A stretch of DNA of 64,000 nt from Cohnella terricola (GCF_007786475.1 NZ_VNJJ01000004.1:65058-129057); one strand, 5' to 3'; counted from the stretch's first letter, positions 18,651 to 27,226 are shown. Program-made: numbers and translations. Notes: a model not told the origin generated them from the sequence alone.

Positions 18651-19657
18651 TCGATAATCGCCTTCTTTCCTACAGGAACAAACAGCTTGCGGAATGCTTC
18701 CGATTGAATGAGGCATACGAGGATAACGACGATCGCTTTGACGAGGAGGATGCTTTCGGCCGGCACGCCAAGAGAATAGATCGTCGTCGTGAGCGATTGG
18801 ATGAAAAGCGCCCCGATAACAGTGCCGCCCAAGTAAAACCGGCCTCCCCGCATCGACGTCCCGCCAATCACTACGGCCAGAATCGCATCGAGTTCGATCC
18901 ATAAACCCGCGTTGTTCGCGTCGGCGCTCCCCAGGTTCGCGCTGACGATTATCCCCGCGACGGAAGCGCATGCGCCGACGATCGCATAAGAGATCATCAT
19001 GATCGAACGCGGCCGAATGCCTGCATATCTGCTCGCCGTCTTGCTTCCGCCCACCGATTCGACGAATAACCCGAAGGCGGTTCTCGTTTTCAGAACGTAC
19101 AGTAACGCGAAGACGATCAGAATCAGGAATGCTTGAATCGGCAAGCCGAGGAAATAGCCTTTGCCCAGAAACGTATAAGAAGCCGACGTCGTGTCGATGA
19201 TCCGTCCGCCCGTAATCAATTGGGCGATTCCGCGGCCGATCGTAAGCAAGATCAAAGTCGCGACCATCGGCTGAATGCCCAATATGGATATGAGCATTCC
19301 GTTCCATAGGCCGCACAGCACCCCGATCCCCAAAGCTGCCAGAATCGCGATCCACGTCGGATAACCGTCCAACATGAAAATGCCCATCGCCCCCGCGATC
19401 GCAAGCACGGAACCGACGGAGATATCGATCCCCTCGAGCGCGATGACGAGCGTCATTCCAAGCGCGATGATCGCAAGCGGCGAGGCGTTCTTCAGAATAT
19501 CGACCACGCTGCCGAACAACCGGCCGTCATGGAATTCGATCGAGAAAAATCCGGGAATGGCGATCAAGTTGAAAATCATGAGCAGGGCCAGCGCCAATAG
19601 CGGCCATATGATCGGATTTCTGCCGATATTACGCACCGAGGCCGTTAGATTCGCCAT
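18647..19657 (-). CDS. ytfT: Sugar ABC transporter permease, YtfT-like
   Basis: 336 aa from the ATG at 19657 (MANLTASVRN), preferred over the ATG 6 nt upstream because GGAAGGAG is then about 9 nt away. Multiple transmembrane helices; family signature EGIDISVGSVLAIAGAM near 80 and GGTSMRGGRFYLGGT near 255. It overlaps the ATPase gene by 29 bp upstream and the second permease by 4 bp downstream, so the set is translationally coupled. Confidence 0.9.
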   Translation of the reverse strand: MANLTASVRNIGRNPIIWPLLALALLMIFNLIAIPGFFSIEFHDGRLFGSVVDILKNASPLAIIALGMTLVIALEGIDISVGSVLAIAGAMGIFMLDGYPTWIAILAALGIGVLCGLWNGMLISILGIQPMVATLILLTIGRGIAQLITGGRIIDTTSASYTFLGKGYFLGLPIQAFLILIVFALLYVLKTRTAFGLFVESVGGSKTASRYAGIRPRSIMMISYAIVGACASVAGIIVSANLGSADANNAGLWIELDAILAVVIGGTSMRGGRFYLGGTVIGALFIQSLTTTIYSLGVPAESILLVKAIVVILVCLIQSEAFRKLFVPVGKKAIIE

Positions 19658-21158
19658 ACCCATTCGCTCCTTCCGCGATTAGCCGCATAATGTTGTTTTC
19701 CTCCATGTCCGCCCCCCGGACTTCGCCGATCTTCATGCGATCCCGAAGCACGATAATCCGATCGCAGCATTGCACCATCTCTTCCAATTCCGCGGAGATG
19801 AACACAATTGACATGCCGTCCGCCGCCAGTTCGCGAATCAATCTTCGAATCTCCGATTTCGATCCGACGTCGATCCCGCGGGTGGGCTCATCCAGAATGA
19901 GCAGCTTCGGCCGCGTCGCAAGCCAGCGCGCCAGAATGACCTTCTGCTGATTGCCGCCGCTCAGGTTTTCGACTTTCTGTTCCGTGCCCGGCGTTTTGAT
20001 CTGCAGCATCTCGATATATTTCTGCGCGATCTCCTTCTGCTTGCGGACGGAAATAAAGGAGAACAATCCCCTCTGCGCCTGCAGCGCCAGAGCGATATTT
20101 TCCCGAATCGTCAATTCGCCTACGATGCCCGCGACTTTCCGGTCTTCCGGGGTAAAACCGATGCCTTTGGTAATGGCTTTCTTCGGGTTCATGAGAGCGA
20201 ACTCCTCGCCGCCGATCGTCAAGACGCCCGAGTCGGCTTTGTCGATGCCAAAGAGGAGTTTGGCGGTTTCCGTCCTTCCGGAGCCTAGCAGGCCTGCCAA
20301 TCCGAGCACTTCGCCTTTGTTTACGGTCAGATCGATTCGCTCGACACTGCCCTTCTTCCCCAAACCGGACGCCTGCAAGAAAACGTCGTCCACCGTGTCA
20401 GCGGCCGTCTTCGATTCTTGGCTTTCGGTCCACTCCCTGCCGATCATGCGGGAGACAAGCTCTGTTTTCGGCAAATCCTTCGTGGCGTATTCCCCGATCA
20501 AGCTGCCGTTCCGAAGCACCGTGATCCTGTCGGTGACCTCGTAGACCTGATCCAGGAAATGGGTGACGAATACGATCCCCATTCCTTTGTCCTTAAGCTT
20601 GCGCATGACATTGAACAGCTGCTTCACTTCGTTCGCATCCAGGCTTGAAGTCGGCTCGTCCAGAATCAGTATGCCATTGGAGATGTCCACGGCCCGCGCG
20701 ATGGCGACCATCTGCTGGACGGCTACGGAATAATGCGATAGCGGCTGACGGACGTCGATGCGCAGCTCAAGAGCCGCCAGCATTTCCTCGCTGCGGCGGT
20801 AGACTTTATCCCAATCGATCAATCCGAATTTTCGCGGGTATCGCCCGCTGAAAATGTTTTCAGCGACCGTAAGGTTATCGCATAGATTCACTTCCTGATA
20901 AACCGTGCTAATGCCGATCTGCTGAGCTTCCAAAGGGGTTCTCGGCGATATTTCCGCGCCGTTCAGCCAGATTTGTCCGGCGTCTTTCGGGAATACGCCC
21001 GTCAACGCCTTGATCAGCGTCGATTTTCCCGCCCCGTTCTCGCCCATTAAGGCGTGGATTTCCCCTTTACGCAAGGAAAAATCGACATCGGCCAGCGCTT
21101 TGACGCCCGGAAACGATTTCGTGATTCCTCTCGCCTTCAAAATATAGCCCGTTTCCAT
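19629..21158 (-). CDS. ytfR: Sugar ABC transporter ATPase with two nucleotide-binding domains, YtfR-like
   Basis: About 509 aa from METGYILKARG (ATG at 21158, with GAGGTGG just upstream; an ATG at 21182 is possible but has a poor ribosome site). First half: Walker A GENGAGKST near 42, Walker B ILILDEPTSSLD. Second half: degenerate Walker A GLLGSGRTETAK, signature LSGGNQQKV, Walker B LLILDEPTRGID. A divergent second site is normal for RbsA/MglA/YtfR-type ATPases. It is the first gene of the operon ATPase - permease - permease - binding protein - kinase - regulator - tandem binding protein (21158 to 11509). A TACAAT -10 lies near 21187-21192 with no good -35, in line with activator control. Confidence 0.92.
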   Translation of the reverse strand: METGYILKARGITKSFPGVKALADVDFSLRKGEIHALMGENGAGKSTLIKALTGVFPKDAGQIWLNGAEISPRTPLEAQQIGISTVYQEVNLCDNLTVAENIFSGRYPRKFGLIDWDKVYRRSEEMLAALELRIDVRQPLSHYSVAVQQMVAIARAVDISNGILILDEPTSSLDANEVKQLFNVMRKLKDKGMGIVFVTHFLDQVYEVTDRITVLRNGSLIGEYATKDLPKTELVSRMIGREWTESQESKTAADTVDDVFLQASGLGKKGSVERIDLTVNKGEVLGLAGLLGSGRTETAKLLFGIDKADSGVLTIGGEEFALMNPKKAITKGIGFTPEDRKVAGIVGELTIRENIALALQAQRGLFSFISVRKQKEIAQKYIEMLQIKTPGTEQKVENLSGGNQQKVILARWLATRPKLLILDEPTRGIDVGSKSEIRRLIRELAADGMSIVFISAELEEMVQCCDRIIVLRDRMKIGEVRGADMEENNIMRLIAEGANGYGESNGLGA

Positions 21159-21278
21159 CTTCCCACCTCGTTCCTCGGTCATGATCCCTATTGTAGAAAA
21201 CCGAGCGGGGGGAAGTATTTAGAAAATCAAGGTTTTTTTTAAGCTAATCGGACATTTTGTAATCGAACCGTAATATAG

Positions 21279-21312
21279 CTTTCATCTGTTATTCATGTTA
21301 GGGGGTTACAAT
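21279..21312 (+). promoter_or_regulatory. Pho-box-like promoter of small RNA copy B
   Basis: CTTTCAT (21279-21285), 4 bp, TATTCAT (21290-21296), exactly 10 bp, then -10 TACAAT (21307-21312). The geometry is the same as at 11398-11431. GTAAT units at 11-bp phase precede it. Confidence 0.5.
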
Positions 21313-21317
21313 AACAA

Positions 21318-21385
21318 CATGACCCCCCTTTTCAATAATATAACCCTTGAGGCTAGCGGCCCGTTGCCGTTAGCCTACTTTTTTT
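21318..21385 (+). ncRNA. Candidate small RNA, copy B
   Basis: It starts ACATGACCCCCCTTTT, like copy A, and ends in hairpin GAGGCTAGCGG / CCGTTAGCCTA with the identical loop CCCGTTG and a seven-T tail. The stem differs from copy A by an A-T for T-A swap and one G-U pair, so pairing is kept. An open frame from the ATG runs through the terminator, but the homologous ATG in copy A stops after four codons. The 3' end overlaps the stop region of the convergent hydrolase gene. Confidence 0.5.
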
Positions 21386-22274
21386 GCAGCGAGTGTTGGA
21401 AAAATGCCGTCACCGCGGGCCAGAAAGCCGGATCGCGGTCCGAAGCGCTATGTCCTTCGGCATCGACGAAAAGATGAGGCAGCTCCGGCGTTCGGGCAAG
21501 GATAAGCTTTAACTCGCTTGCCGGAATAAACCGATCGTTGCGGGAATGGACGAGCAGTACCGGCGTCTTCCGATTCCTGGTGTTATCATGAAGGATTCGG
21601 ACGGGATTCGCCCGTCTTAACATCGACTGCGAAATGCCGCTTCTCCATACCATGATCTTGGGGATGATGCGGGCGAGCGGAAATTGCGGGAGTTTCCTGC
21701 GCTTGAGCTCGGCTCCGATCATCGTAGAGAGCCTTACCGGCATCGAATCTGTAACGAGGGCCGCTATCGGGGCGCCAACGTCAAGGGCAAGAACGGCGCC
21801 GAACCCGCCAAGCGAGTGGCCGACGACGCCGATCCGGGTCGGGTCCGTTTCCGGACGCTGTCTCAGCCATTCGATCGCGGCCATCAGATCGTCGCGGAAT
21901 TGCAAACCTGTAGGCGTTCTGTAATAGTCGCTTTCCCCGTGGCTGCGGGCATCGTACATCAGAATGGAGTAGCCTTCTTCGTAAAGGGGCAGCGCATATC
22001 TAAGCACCCGGGAACGGTTGGAACCCCATCCATGCGCGATGACGACGACCGGTCCGGGATCCGACCCTCCGTCCGGATGTGAGTGAACGAGAAACCAGCC
22101 TTTCACCTTTTTCCCTTCGCTATGCCATTCCGCCTCTTCGTAAGGGACTGGCGGCACGTTATCGTTCGGGACGAGACGGGGCCGCTGGGCCTTTACGGTA
22201 AATCCGTATAGCGCTGCCGCCGAGCTTCCGGTGAATATCCCGGCTCCTCCTACTACCCATATAAGCGCAGACAT
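21375..22274 (-). CDS. Alpha/beta hydrolase with N-terminal membrane anchor
   Basis: 299 aa from the ATG at 22274, placed by GGGAGG 6 nt upstream; the frame is open further up but without a ribosome site. A hydrophobic anchor spans about 3-25. Oxyanion motif HGWGSNRSR near 88, nucleophile elbow GHSLGG near 157, acid in HSRNDRFIP near 250 and His in AEGHSASDRD near 279 make a complete Ser-Asp-His triad. It resembles the YqkD/BAAT-type serine hydrolases of Bacilli. The substrate cannot be told from sequence. Confidence 0.88.
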   Translation of the reverse strand: MSALIWVVGGAGIFTGSSAAALYGFTVKAQRPRLVPNDNVPPVPYEEAEWHSEGKKVKGWFLVHSHPDGGSDPGPVVVIAHGWGSNRSRVLRYALPLYEEGYSILMYDARSHGESDYYRTPTGLQFRDDLMAAIEWLRQRPETDPTRIGVVGHSLGGFGAVLALDVGAPIAALVTDSMPVRLSTMIGAELKRRKLPQFPLARIIPKIMVWRSGISQSMLRRANPVRILHDNTRNRKTPVLLVHSRNDRFIPASELKLILARTPELPHLFVDAEGHSASDRDPAFWPAVTAFFQHSLQKK

Positions 22275-22581
22275 CGTGATCCTCCCCCGTTTTCTGCTTT
22301 TTGTTTTCCTTTTATTCTCTCCCATTGTTCGATGAAAAAAAGACGGCCACAAGCAAAAATATGTGACATGAACGGTAGTCTAACGGTCTGCGGGAACGTT
22401 ACAGTGTGCGGGCGAGCGAATTTCGGCGACTTTCCCACCAAATAAGCCCGCACCACACACTTGTTCTCGCAACTCCAAGTTCCTCCCGTAGGCGATAACG
22501 GTTCTGGCACCCACGTTGGCATGGGCGCATATCCTGCATTAATCGTTAAACGCCTATTGGCAAGCAAAGGAGGATATCGTT
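22275..22581. other. Divergent intergenic region
   Basis: 307 bp between two divergent genes. It must hold both promoters, but no strong -35/-10 pair is clear on either strand. A CATATCCT string near 22529 on the plus strand resembles a sporulation sigma-E -10, which is weak evidence only. Confidence 0.3.
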
Positions 22582-23439
22582 ATGGCGAAGCCACGAATTA
22601 CGGAAGTGAAGCCGTTATTGCGTAAAGCAGCCGCCGATCCTAAGGCCAAGCTCTCGGCCCGACAAATTCAACCCGCCGCGAAAATCGCGGAAAATAAAAC
22701 AAGCAAAAAAGAAACAAACAAGGACGAAGTCGTGCATCTGCATCAAAATGAGGAGCAATCGCCAAACGTCATTCGTCCCATCCCTTGGTGGGTATTCCCA
22801 CAAGGGCTAGAACGTGGATTACACGGGCATGGAGGTCATGGGCTTGGGGGACACGGTGGGCACGGCGGTGGACTGGGAGGTGGACCGGGCGGACATGGAC
22901 ATGGTCCTTTCCCGCCTTCGCCGCCCTTCCCAGGACACGGCCATTTTCCCGGACCGTTCCCTGGGCCGTTTCCCGGGCAGTTTTTTCCCGGACCGTTTTT
23001 CCCCGGACCTTTTTTCCCTGGGCCATTCTTCCCCGGATCGTTCTTCCCCGGGCCGTTTCCAGTGCCAGTGCCGGTCCCCGTACCGGTAGCGGTTCCCAGA
23101 CCGCAGGAGCAGCCGTTGCCAGTGACTCCGGCTTTCGTCACGGTCAGAATTACCGGAAGCGACGCTTTTCCTAGAGCCAACTATACGAACTACGTTCCGT
23201 TCTCACCGGGAATGACAATACGGCAAACGCTCGTCGCGACCGGATTGGTCGACTTCGGTCCGAAAGGGTTCATTCATAACGTGGCCGGCATTCCGATCGC
23301 CGATGCGGTAGGCGTTTCCCTTCGCTACAACGGACGGGTCGTTCCACAGACGGTGCTTGACGCGTCCGCCGAGCCGGGTGGCATCGTCGGTTTGGAGCTT
23401 TATTACTCCTCGACGGACGCGATTCCCGTTCCCCTCTAA
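22582..23439 (+). CDS. Gly/His/Pro/Phe-rich low-complexity protein with folded C-terminal domain
   Basis: 285 aa, AAAGGAGG 8 nt before the ATG. No signal peptide. Residues 1-60 are basic and charged (Lys/Ala-rich). Residues about 75-110 are HGGHG and GLGG repeats. Residues 110-160 are tandem PGPF/FFPGPF repeats, then a run of (PV) units. From about 180 a folded domain (VTVRITGSDAFPRANYT ... LELYYSSTD) resembles small spore or surface beta domains but I cannot name it. The low-complexity part looks like a coat or matrix protein of spore formers (inference). Its stop overlaps the convergent membrane gene by 4 bp. Confidence 0.75.
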   Translation: MAKPRITEVKPLLRKAAADPKAKLSARQIQPAAKIAENKTSKKETNKDEVVHLHQNEEQSPNVIRPIPWWVFPQGLERGLHGHGGHGLGGHGGHGGGLGGGPGGHGHGPFPPSPPFPGHGHFPGPFPGPFPGQFFPGPFFPGPFFPGPFFPGSFFPGPFPVPVPVPVPVAVPRPQEQPLPVTPAFVTVRITGSDAFPRANYTNYVPFSPGMTIRQTLVATGLVDFGPKGFIHNVAGIPIADAVGVSLRYNGRVVPQTVLDASAEPGGIVGLELYYSSTDAIPVPL

Positions 23440-24155
23440 TCTTCCTGACTCTCTTCGACTTCGCGCTCCACTTTCCGGCGGAACAGGAACGGAATCGCAA
23501 GGGCAACGGCAAAGACGCAGCCCGAGATGAGAAATTCCCGCCAGCTTCCCTCTGTCAAGCTCGCGCCGAGGAAGTTGTACGCGAATGTTCCGGGCAACAT
23601 GCCGATTACGGTCGCGGGCAGAAATGCCCGCAGCCGCACCCGGGCAAGGCCTGCCGCATAACTCACCAGATCGAACGGCACGAAAGGTGCGATTCGGAGT
23701 AGCAACACCATCGTAAAGCCCCGCTTATCCATCGCCCGCTCTAATTTCATGAATCTCGGGTCATCTCTGCTTTTGAAAAATCCCCTCCCGATCTTCTCGG
23801 CCAGAAGGAATGACAATACCGCCCCCGTTACGGCGCCGATCAACGTATACAGCATGCCGAACCCTGTTCCGAAAGCCAGCCCGCCGGCCATCGACATCAC
23901 GGATGCCGGAAACAATATAAACGGGCGCACGATATATACAGCAATATAAAGCACTGGCGCCACCCATCCGAAAGATAACACCCAGTTACGGATCGTTTCC
24001 GGATGGATCTTCAAGTACTTAAAATCGAACCAAAGCAATGCTGCCACGACCACGACGATAGCTGCTATTTTCCATAGGGTCGAACGACGCAAGCGAACAA
24101 GCCCCTTCCTTTGGCTACCATCTTTATCCATATCATACAAGATCGTCTTACGCAT
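23436..24155 (-). CDS. TVP38/TMEM64 family membrane protein
   Basis: 239 aa, start with AGGAC 9 nt upstream. A basic N-terminus is followed by a helix at about 28-44, then hydrophobic segments near 65-85, 90-125, 150-185 and 205-225. The family core is seen in FPASVMSMAGGLAFGTGFGMLY, F-x-R-x-DDPRFxKLE and LRIAPFVPFDLVSYAAGL. TVP38/DedA-superfamily proteins are thought to act in lipid scrambling or transport across the membrane; no substrate is evident here. Confidence 0.88.
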   Translation of the reverse strand: MRKTILYDMDKDGSQRKGLVRLRRSTLWKIAAIVVVVAALLWFDFKYLKIHPETIRNWVLSFGWVAPVLYIAVYIVRPFILFPASVMSMAGGLAFGTGFGMLYTLIGAVTGAVLSFLLAEKIGRGFFKSRDDPRFMKLERAMDKRGFTMVLLLRIAPFVPFDLVSYAAGLARVRLRAFLPATVIGMLPGTFAYNFLGASLTEGSWREFLISGCVFAVALAIPFLFRRKVEREVEESQED

Positions 24156-24308
24156 GACAAAATGTCCTGTTTTCGCTTCATTTTGCTCGTTAAACGATTT
24201 GCAAATAAAATAAGCTTCTCTAGGCCGCGCATTTCGACTACACTGGAAGAGAAAACCATTGTTTTACTTCATTGATCACATGCCTGCGGAATAGGGTGAA
24301 TCTTTCGT

Positions 24309-24884
24309 ATGCAACCGAATTTGCTGCTATTGCTCGGTTCCAACTTCCATACGCTTAATCAAACTCTTCAGGAAGAAATATACCGGGAGTTTTTCCATTT
24401 TCTTTATAAACCGGTCATGTATATGCTGAACGATCACTCGGCTACGGAAGATATCATTCAGGAAGCGTTCATGACCACGTTAAGCAAAAGCCCTGCCGCT
24501 CAGAACGAAGAACATATGAAAGCCTGGATTAAAGTTGTTGCCAGAAACCTAACGATTAATTACATACGCAAAACGAAAAGAAGCCGCAACGACATCAGCA
24601 TCGAGCACGTCTTGGACGGAACTACGGGCATGCAGGCCGCCACCGCATCGGTTGAGCAGGAGGTCGTGGCCAAATCTTTGGAAGAGCAAATTTCCCGCCA
24701 TCTGATGGGCATGCCCCCCGAGCAACGTGCGTTAATCGAACTCAAGTGGAAAAAAGGTTTGTCCTACAAAGAAATCGCCGTCGAGATTCAAGAGACCGAA
24801 GTGGCGGTTAAACATAAACTGCACAGGGCCCGAAGTTTTTTGAAAAAAAAGCTGTTCAAGGAATGGGGGAATCGAGATGAATAA
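24309..24884 (+). CDS. ECF RNA polymerase sigma factor
   Basis: 191 aa. Sigma region 2 at about 25-95 (DHSATEDIIQEAFMTTL; AWIKVVARNLTINYIRK), linker, and region 4 at about 130-180 (MPPEQRALIELKWKKGLSYKEIAVEIQETEVAVKHKLHRARSFLKK). AGGGTGA lies 10 nt before the ATG. It overlaps the next gene, a membrane protein of anti-sigma type, by 8 bp, the normal arrangement for an ECF sigma/anti-sigma pair. Confidence 0.92.
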   Translation: MQPNLLLLLGSNFHTLNQTLQEEIYREFFHFLYKPVMYMLNDHSATEDIIQEAFMTTLSKSPAAQNEEHMKAWIKVVARNLTINYIRKTKRSRNDISIEHVLDGTTGMQAATASVEQEVVAKSLEEQISRHLMGMPPEQRALIELKWKKGLSYKEIAVEIQETEVAVKHKLHRARSFLKKKLFKEWGNRDE

Positions 24885-25692
24885 CGCGCAGTTCGATCAA
24901 TTGTTCGACGCCGCGTTCGAAGAGGCCGAAACCTCCCGCCAGCAGGGCCGAAGCGATTATGCGATCGACCACCGTCCTTCTTGGCTTCGGGTTCGTAAGC
25001 GCTTGTCGGCGCAACGGAGGAGCAAGATCATTCGCTCCAGATTAGCCAAGTTCGCGACGATCGCGTCGGCTCTTATTCTTGGGGCTGTTATTTTCGGCAA
25101 CGACAGGGCAGCCAGAGCCATTGAACCTATATATGCATCCTTAATAGAATATCCTTCGGGTATCGTTAGCTTTTTCTTCGGCCGGAACGATGACGGCCAC
25201 GCCGCCAAGGCGAAAACCGAAGCTCCGCCCGGATATTTGGAAGGGTTGTCTTACGAGAGAATAAACGAAACGACTCTGAAGGCAACCGTCACGGAAGCTC
25301 AAGCGCGCAGCCTGCTTTCGTTTCGAGCGCCCGCTTTCGGCTTCTTGCCCGATGGCTACTCATTAGATAAAGCGACGTTATACTTCTATGACAATCGGGA
25401 AAAAGCGGATCAAGTCATCTTTGCCTTCGCGTCCGACCGCCGATCGATGTTGATGCTCGTCATGCAAAGAATGAACCGCGACAGTGGATTTGGTGCCAAA
25501 AATACCAGAGATGGGGTAACCGTCAAACAATTGGTAGACGGTAGCTCCGCGACGCTCGTCATGGAGGCGGACAATAGCAGCACGATTGAAAGCGTCTCGA
25601 ACGATATTCTGATTTCCATAAACGGATCTATGAACAGCGACGAACTGATCGACATTCTCGAAAAGCTGCGAGTAAGCATGCGTCACGAGTAA
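24877..25692 (+). CDS. Membrane anti-sigma-type protein with DUF4367-like domain
   Basis: 271 aa. A cytosolic N-terminus of about 50 residues (no HxxxCxxC zinc motif) leads to one transmembrane helix at about 58-76 (FATIASALILGAVIFG). An extracellular part ends in a domain resembling DUF4367 (FGFLPDGYSLDKATLYFY onward). Coupled by overlap to the sigma gene. The cytosolic segment would hold the sigma factor and the outer domain would sense the signal (inference from gene order and topology). Confidence 0.8.
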   Translation: MNNAQFDQLFDAAFEEAETSRQQGRSDYAIDHRPSWLRVRKRLSAQRRSKIIRSRLAKFATIASALILGAVIFGNDRAARAIEPIYASLIEYPSGIVSFFFGRNDDGHAAKAKTEAPPGYLEGLSYERINETTLKATVTEAQARSLLSFRAPAFGFLPDGYSLDKATLYFYDNREKADQVIFAFASDRRSMLMLVMQRMNRDSGFGAKNTRDGVTVKQLVDGSSATLVMEADNSSTIESVSNDILISINGSMNSDELIDILEKLRVSMRHE

Positions 25693-25706
25693 CCTCTCAC
25701 CTCTAC

Positions 25707-25744
25707 AAAACAAGGTTGGCCGATGTATGTCGGCCAACCTTGTT
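25707..25744. terminator. Bidirectional terminator between convergent genes
   Basis: Perfect arms AACAAGGTTGGCCGA and TCGGCCAACCTTGTT with a 6-nt loop; T-rich on both sides. It serves the sigma/anti-sigma operon (+) and the 26604-25757 pair (-). Confidence 0.9.
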
Positions 25745-25756
25745 TGTTCCTGAGAA

Positions 25757-26104
25757 TCAGCGGGTCGTAATACGGAGATGGTACGGGACTTCCATTTTCC
25801 GATTGCGAACGTCCGAGATTCTGCCCGTCATAATGATCTCGATCATATGGTTAGAATCGAGACGATCGGAATCTTCCTTCAAGTAGATAATCAATGTCTT
25901 CGTATCCGCTTCGTAACGGTACAAAAACCGGCTGGAGATTAATCTGCCGCCGTTGTTTCCATCCAGAATTAGAATATTCCTCTCAGTTAACGTATTCCGG
26001 TTGATTTGCTTGTGAAACGTAATCGAAGTCAGCGTGGCCGCAGGAAAACCCATCACATCAGGTTGAGGATGCGCCTCTTTGATCCAATCGCTTACTCCGA
26101 GCAT
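25757..26104 (-). CDS. Small protein with SbsA/Big_5-like Ig-fold pattern
   Basis: 115 aa. Its ATG shares one base with the stop of the preceding gene (TAATG), so translation is coupled; it has no own ribosome site. No signal peptide. The segment LTSITFHKQINRNTLTERNILILDG ... LIIYLKE follows the pattern of bacterial Ig-like (SbsA/Big_5) domains, in which a cross-over strand is followed by a described value. Function unknown; it may have been one protein with the secreted partner upstream. Confidence 0.6.
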   Translation of the reverse strand: MLGVSDWIKEAHPQPDVMGFPAATLTSITFHKQINRNTLTERNILILDGNNGGRLISSRFLYRYEADTKTLIIYLKEDSDRLDSNHMIEIIMTGRISDVRNRKMEVPYHLRITTR

Positions 26105-26604
26105 TATATTCCCAGAACTGAGCTTGTAATCACTTCTCCGTCTTCGTACACCCCGTTATGGATGATCCAATGGATCGTCCTGGCACGATAATAGTAACCC
26201 GCATCTACCGTTTTGCTGAAAGTCGTCGAATAATAGGAGATGGAATTGTCCCCACTCGTAGATCCCGAACCTACGTTATCCCATGAGCTTCCGTTCCACT
26301 TCTGGACGTAAAAAGTAATGCCGATCGAATCTACGACCTGGTTTGCGGTCGTCGTTGCGTTAACGGTGACTTTTCCTTTGCTTGCCGTTATCGAACTCAG
26401 CCCGTTACCTAAAAACTTGTGCTTCGGATCAAAAGCGCTGAACGGAGCGTTCGACGGAGCGGGGGTCAGCGCGAACGGCTGCGCTGCAGTCGGTTGGGCG
26501 TCCTCAGCGCGGGCGACGCTCCCGGAATACCCGAACGCGGTACCAGCCATCGCGATTATCGCTACTAAACCCAAGACCGTTTTTACGATTTTATTTCTTC
26601 TCAT
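26104..26604 (-). CDS. Secreted protein resembling DUF6147
   Basis: 166 aa. A signal peptide spans 1-33 (cleaved near ARA-EDA). The mature part has a Pro/Ala linker and a beta-rich domain (IGITFYVQKWNGSSWDNV, YYYRARTIHWI, EDGEVITSS) as in small secreted proteins of Bacilli with paired Trp/Tyr motifs. AGGAAGGTTGATGACTCT precedes the ATG. The promoter should lie in 26605-26710, right against the first unit of the 51-bp repeat array. Confidence 0.65.
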   Translation of the reverse strand: MRRNKIVKTVLGLVAIIAMAGTAFGYSGSVARAEDAQPTAAQPFALTPAPSNAPFSAFDPKHKFLGNGLSSITASKGKVTVNATTTANQVVDSIGITFYVQKWNGSSWDNVGSGSTSGDNSISYYSTTFSKTVDAGYYYRARTIHWIIHNGVYEDGEVITSSVLGI

Positions 26605-26714
26605 AGAGTCATCAACCTTCCTCTTTCATTGTTGTTCACTATAAACACACGCGAGATTGGAAAAGGTTGCAACAAATTTCGAGTTTTTTTAAATTTTTTC
26701 GACGAGGGGGCGGG

Positions 26715-27200
26715 TGTAACGGTCTGCTAGGCCGTTAGAGTGTCTGTGGTCGGGGTTTTGACGGCTGCTACGGTCTCCCAGACCGTTGTAGAACTCGCGA
26801 ACGAGGTTTCGGCGGGTGTAACGGTCTGCCGGACCGTTACAGAGCTCGCGAACGAGGTTTCGGCGGGTGTAACGGTCTGCCAGACCGTTATAGAACTCTC
26901 GAACGAGGTTTCGGCGGGTGTAACGGTCTCCCAGACCGTTACAGAGCTCGCGAACGAGGTTTCGGCGGATTTAACGGTCTGCCGGACCGTTGTAGAACTC
27001 GCGAACGAGGTTTCGGCGGGTGTAACGGTCTCCCAGACCGTTGTAGAACTCGCGAACGAGGTTTCGGCGGGTGTAACGGTCTGCCGGACCGTTACAGAGC
27101 TCGCGAACGAGGTTTCGGCGGGTGTAACGGTCTGCCAGACCGTTGCAGAGCTCGCGAACGAGGTTTCGGCGGATTTAACGGTCTGCCAGACCGTTGTAGA
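26715..27200. repeat. 51-bp hairpin repeat array 1 (10 units)
   Basis: Ten copies of an ACGGTCT...AGACCGT dyad begin at 26719, 26770, 26821, 26872, 26923, 26974, 27025, 27076, 27127 and 27178, exactly 51 bp apart. The 31-bp linker (GAACTCGCGAACGAGGTTTC core) is conserved too, with small changes in the dyad loop (CTGCC, CTCCC). Both strands stay open because 51 is divisible by 3 and the unit has no stop in those frames; no ribosome site introduces them. The rest of the 26605-27303 gap holds only a terminator. Confidence 0.95.
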
Positions 27201-27226
27201 CCACTTTAACAAAAATTCGCAAAAAT

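Noticed and set aside
18651..19355. N-terminal extension of the YjfF-like permease
   Set aside because: This part is an out-of-frame reading of the YtfT-like gene; the ATGA overlap at 18650 gives the start.
21295..21477. 60-codon plus-strand frame through small RNA copy B
   Set aside because: It reads through a strong terminator and is not conserved in copy A, where the homologous ATG stops after four codons.
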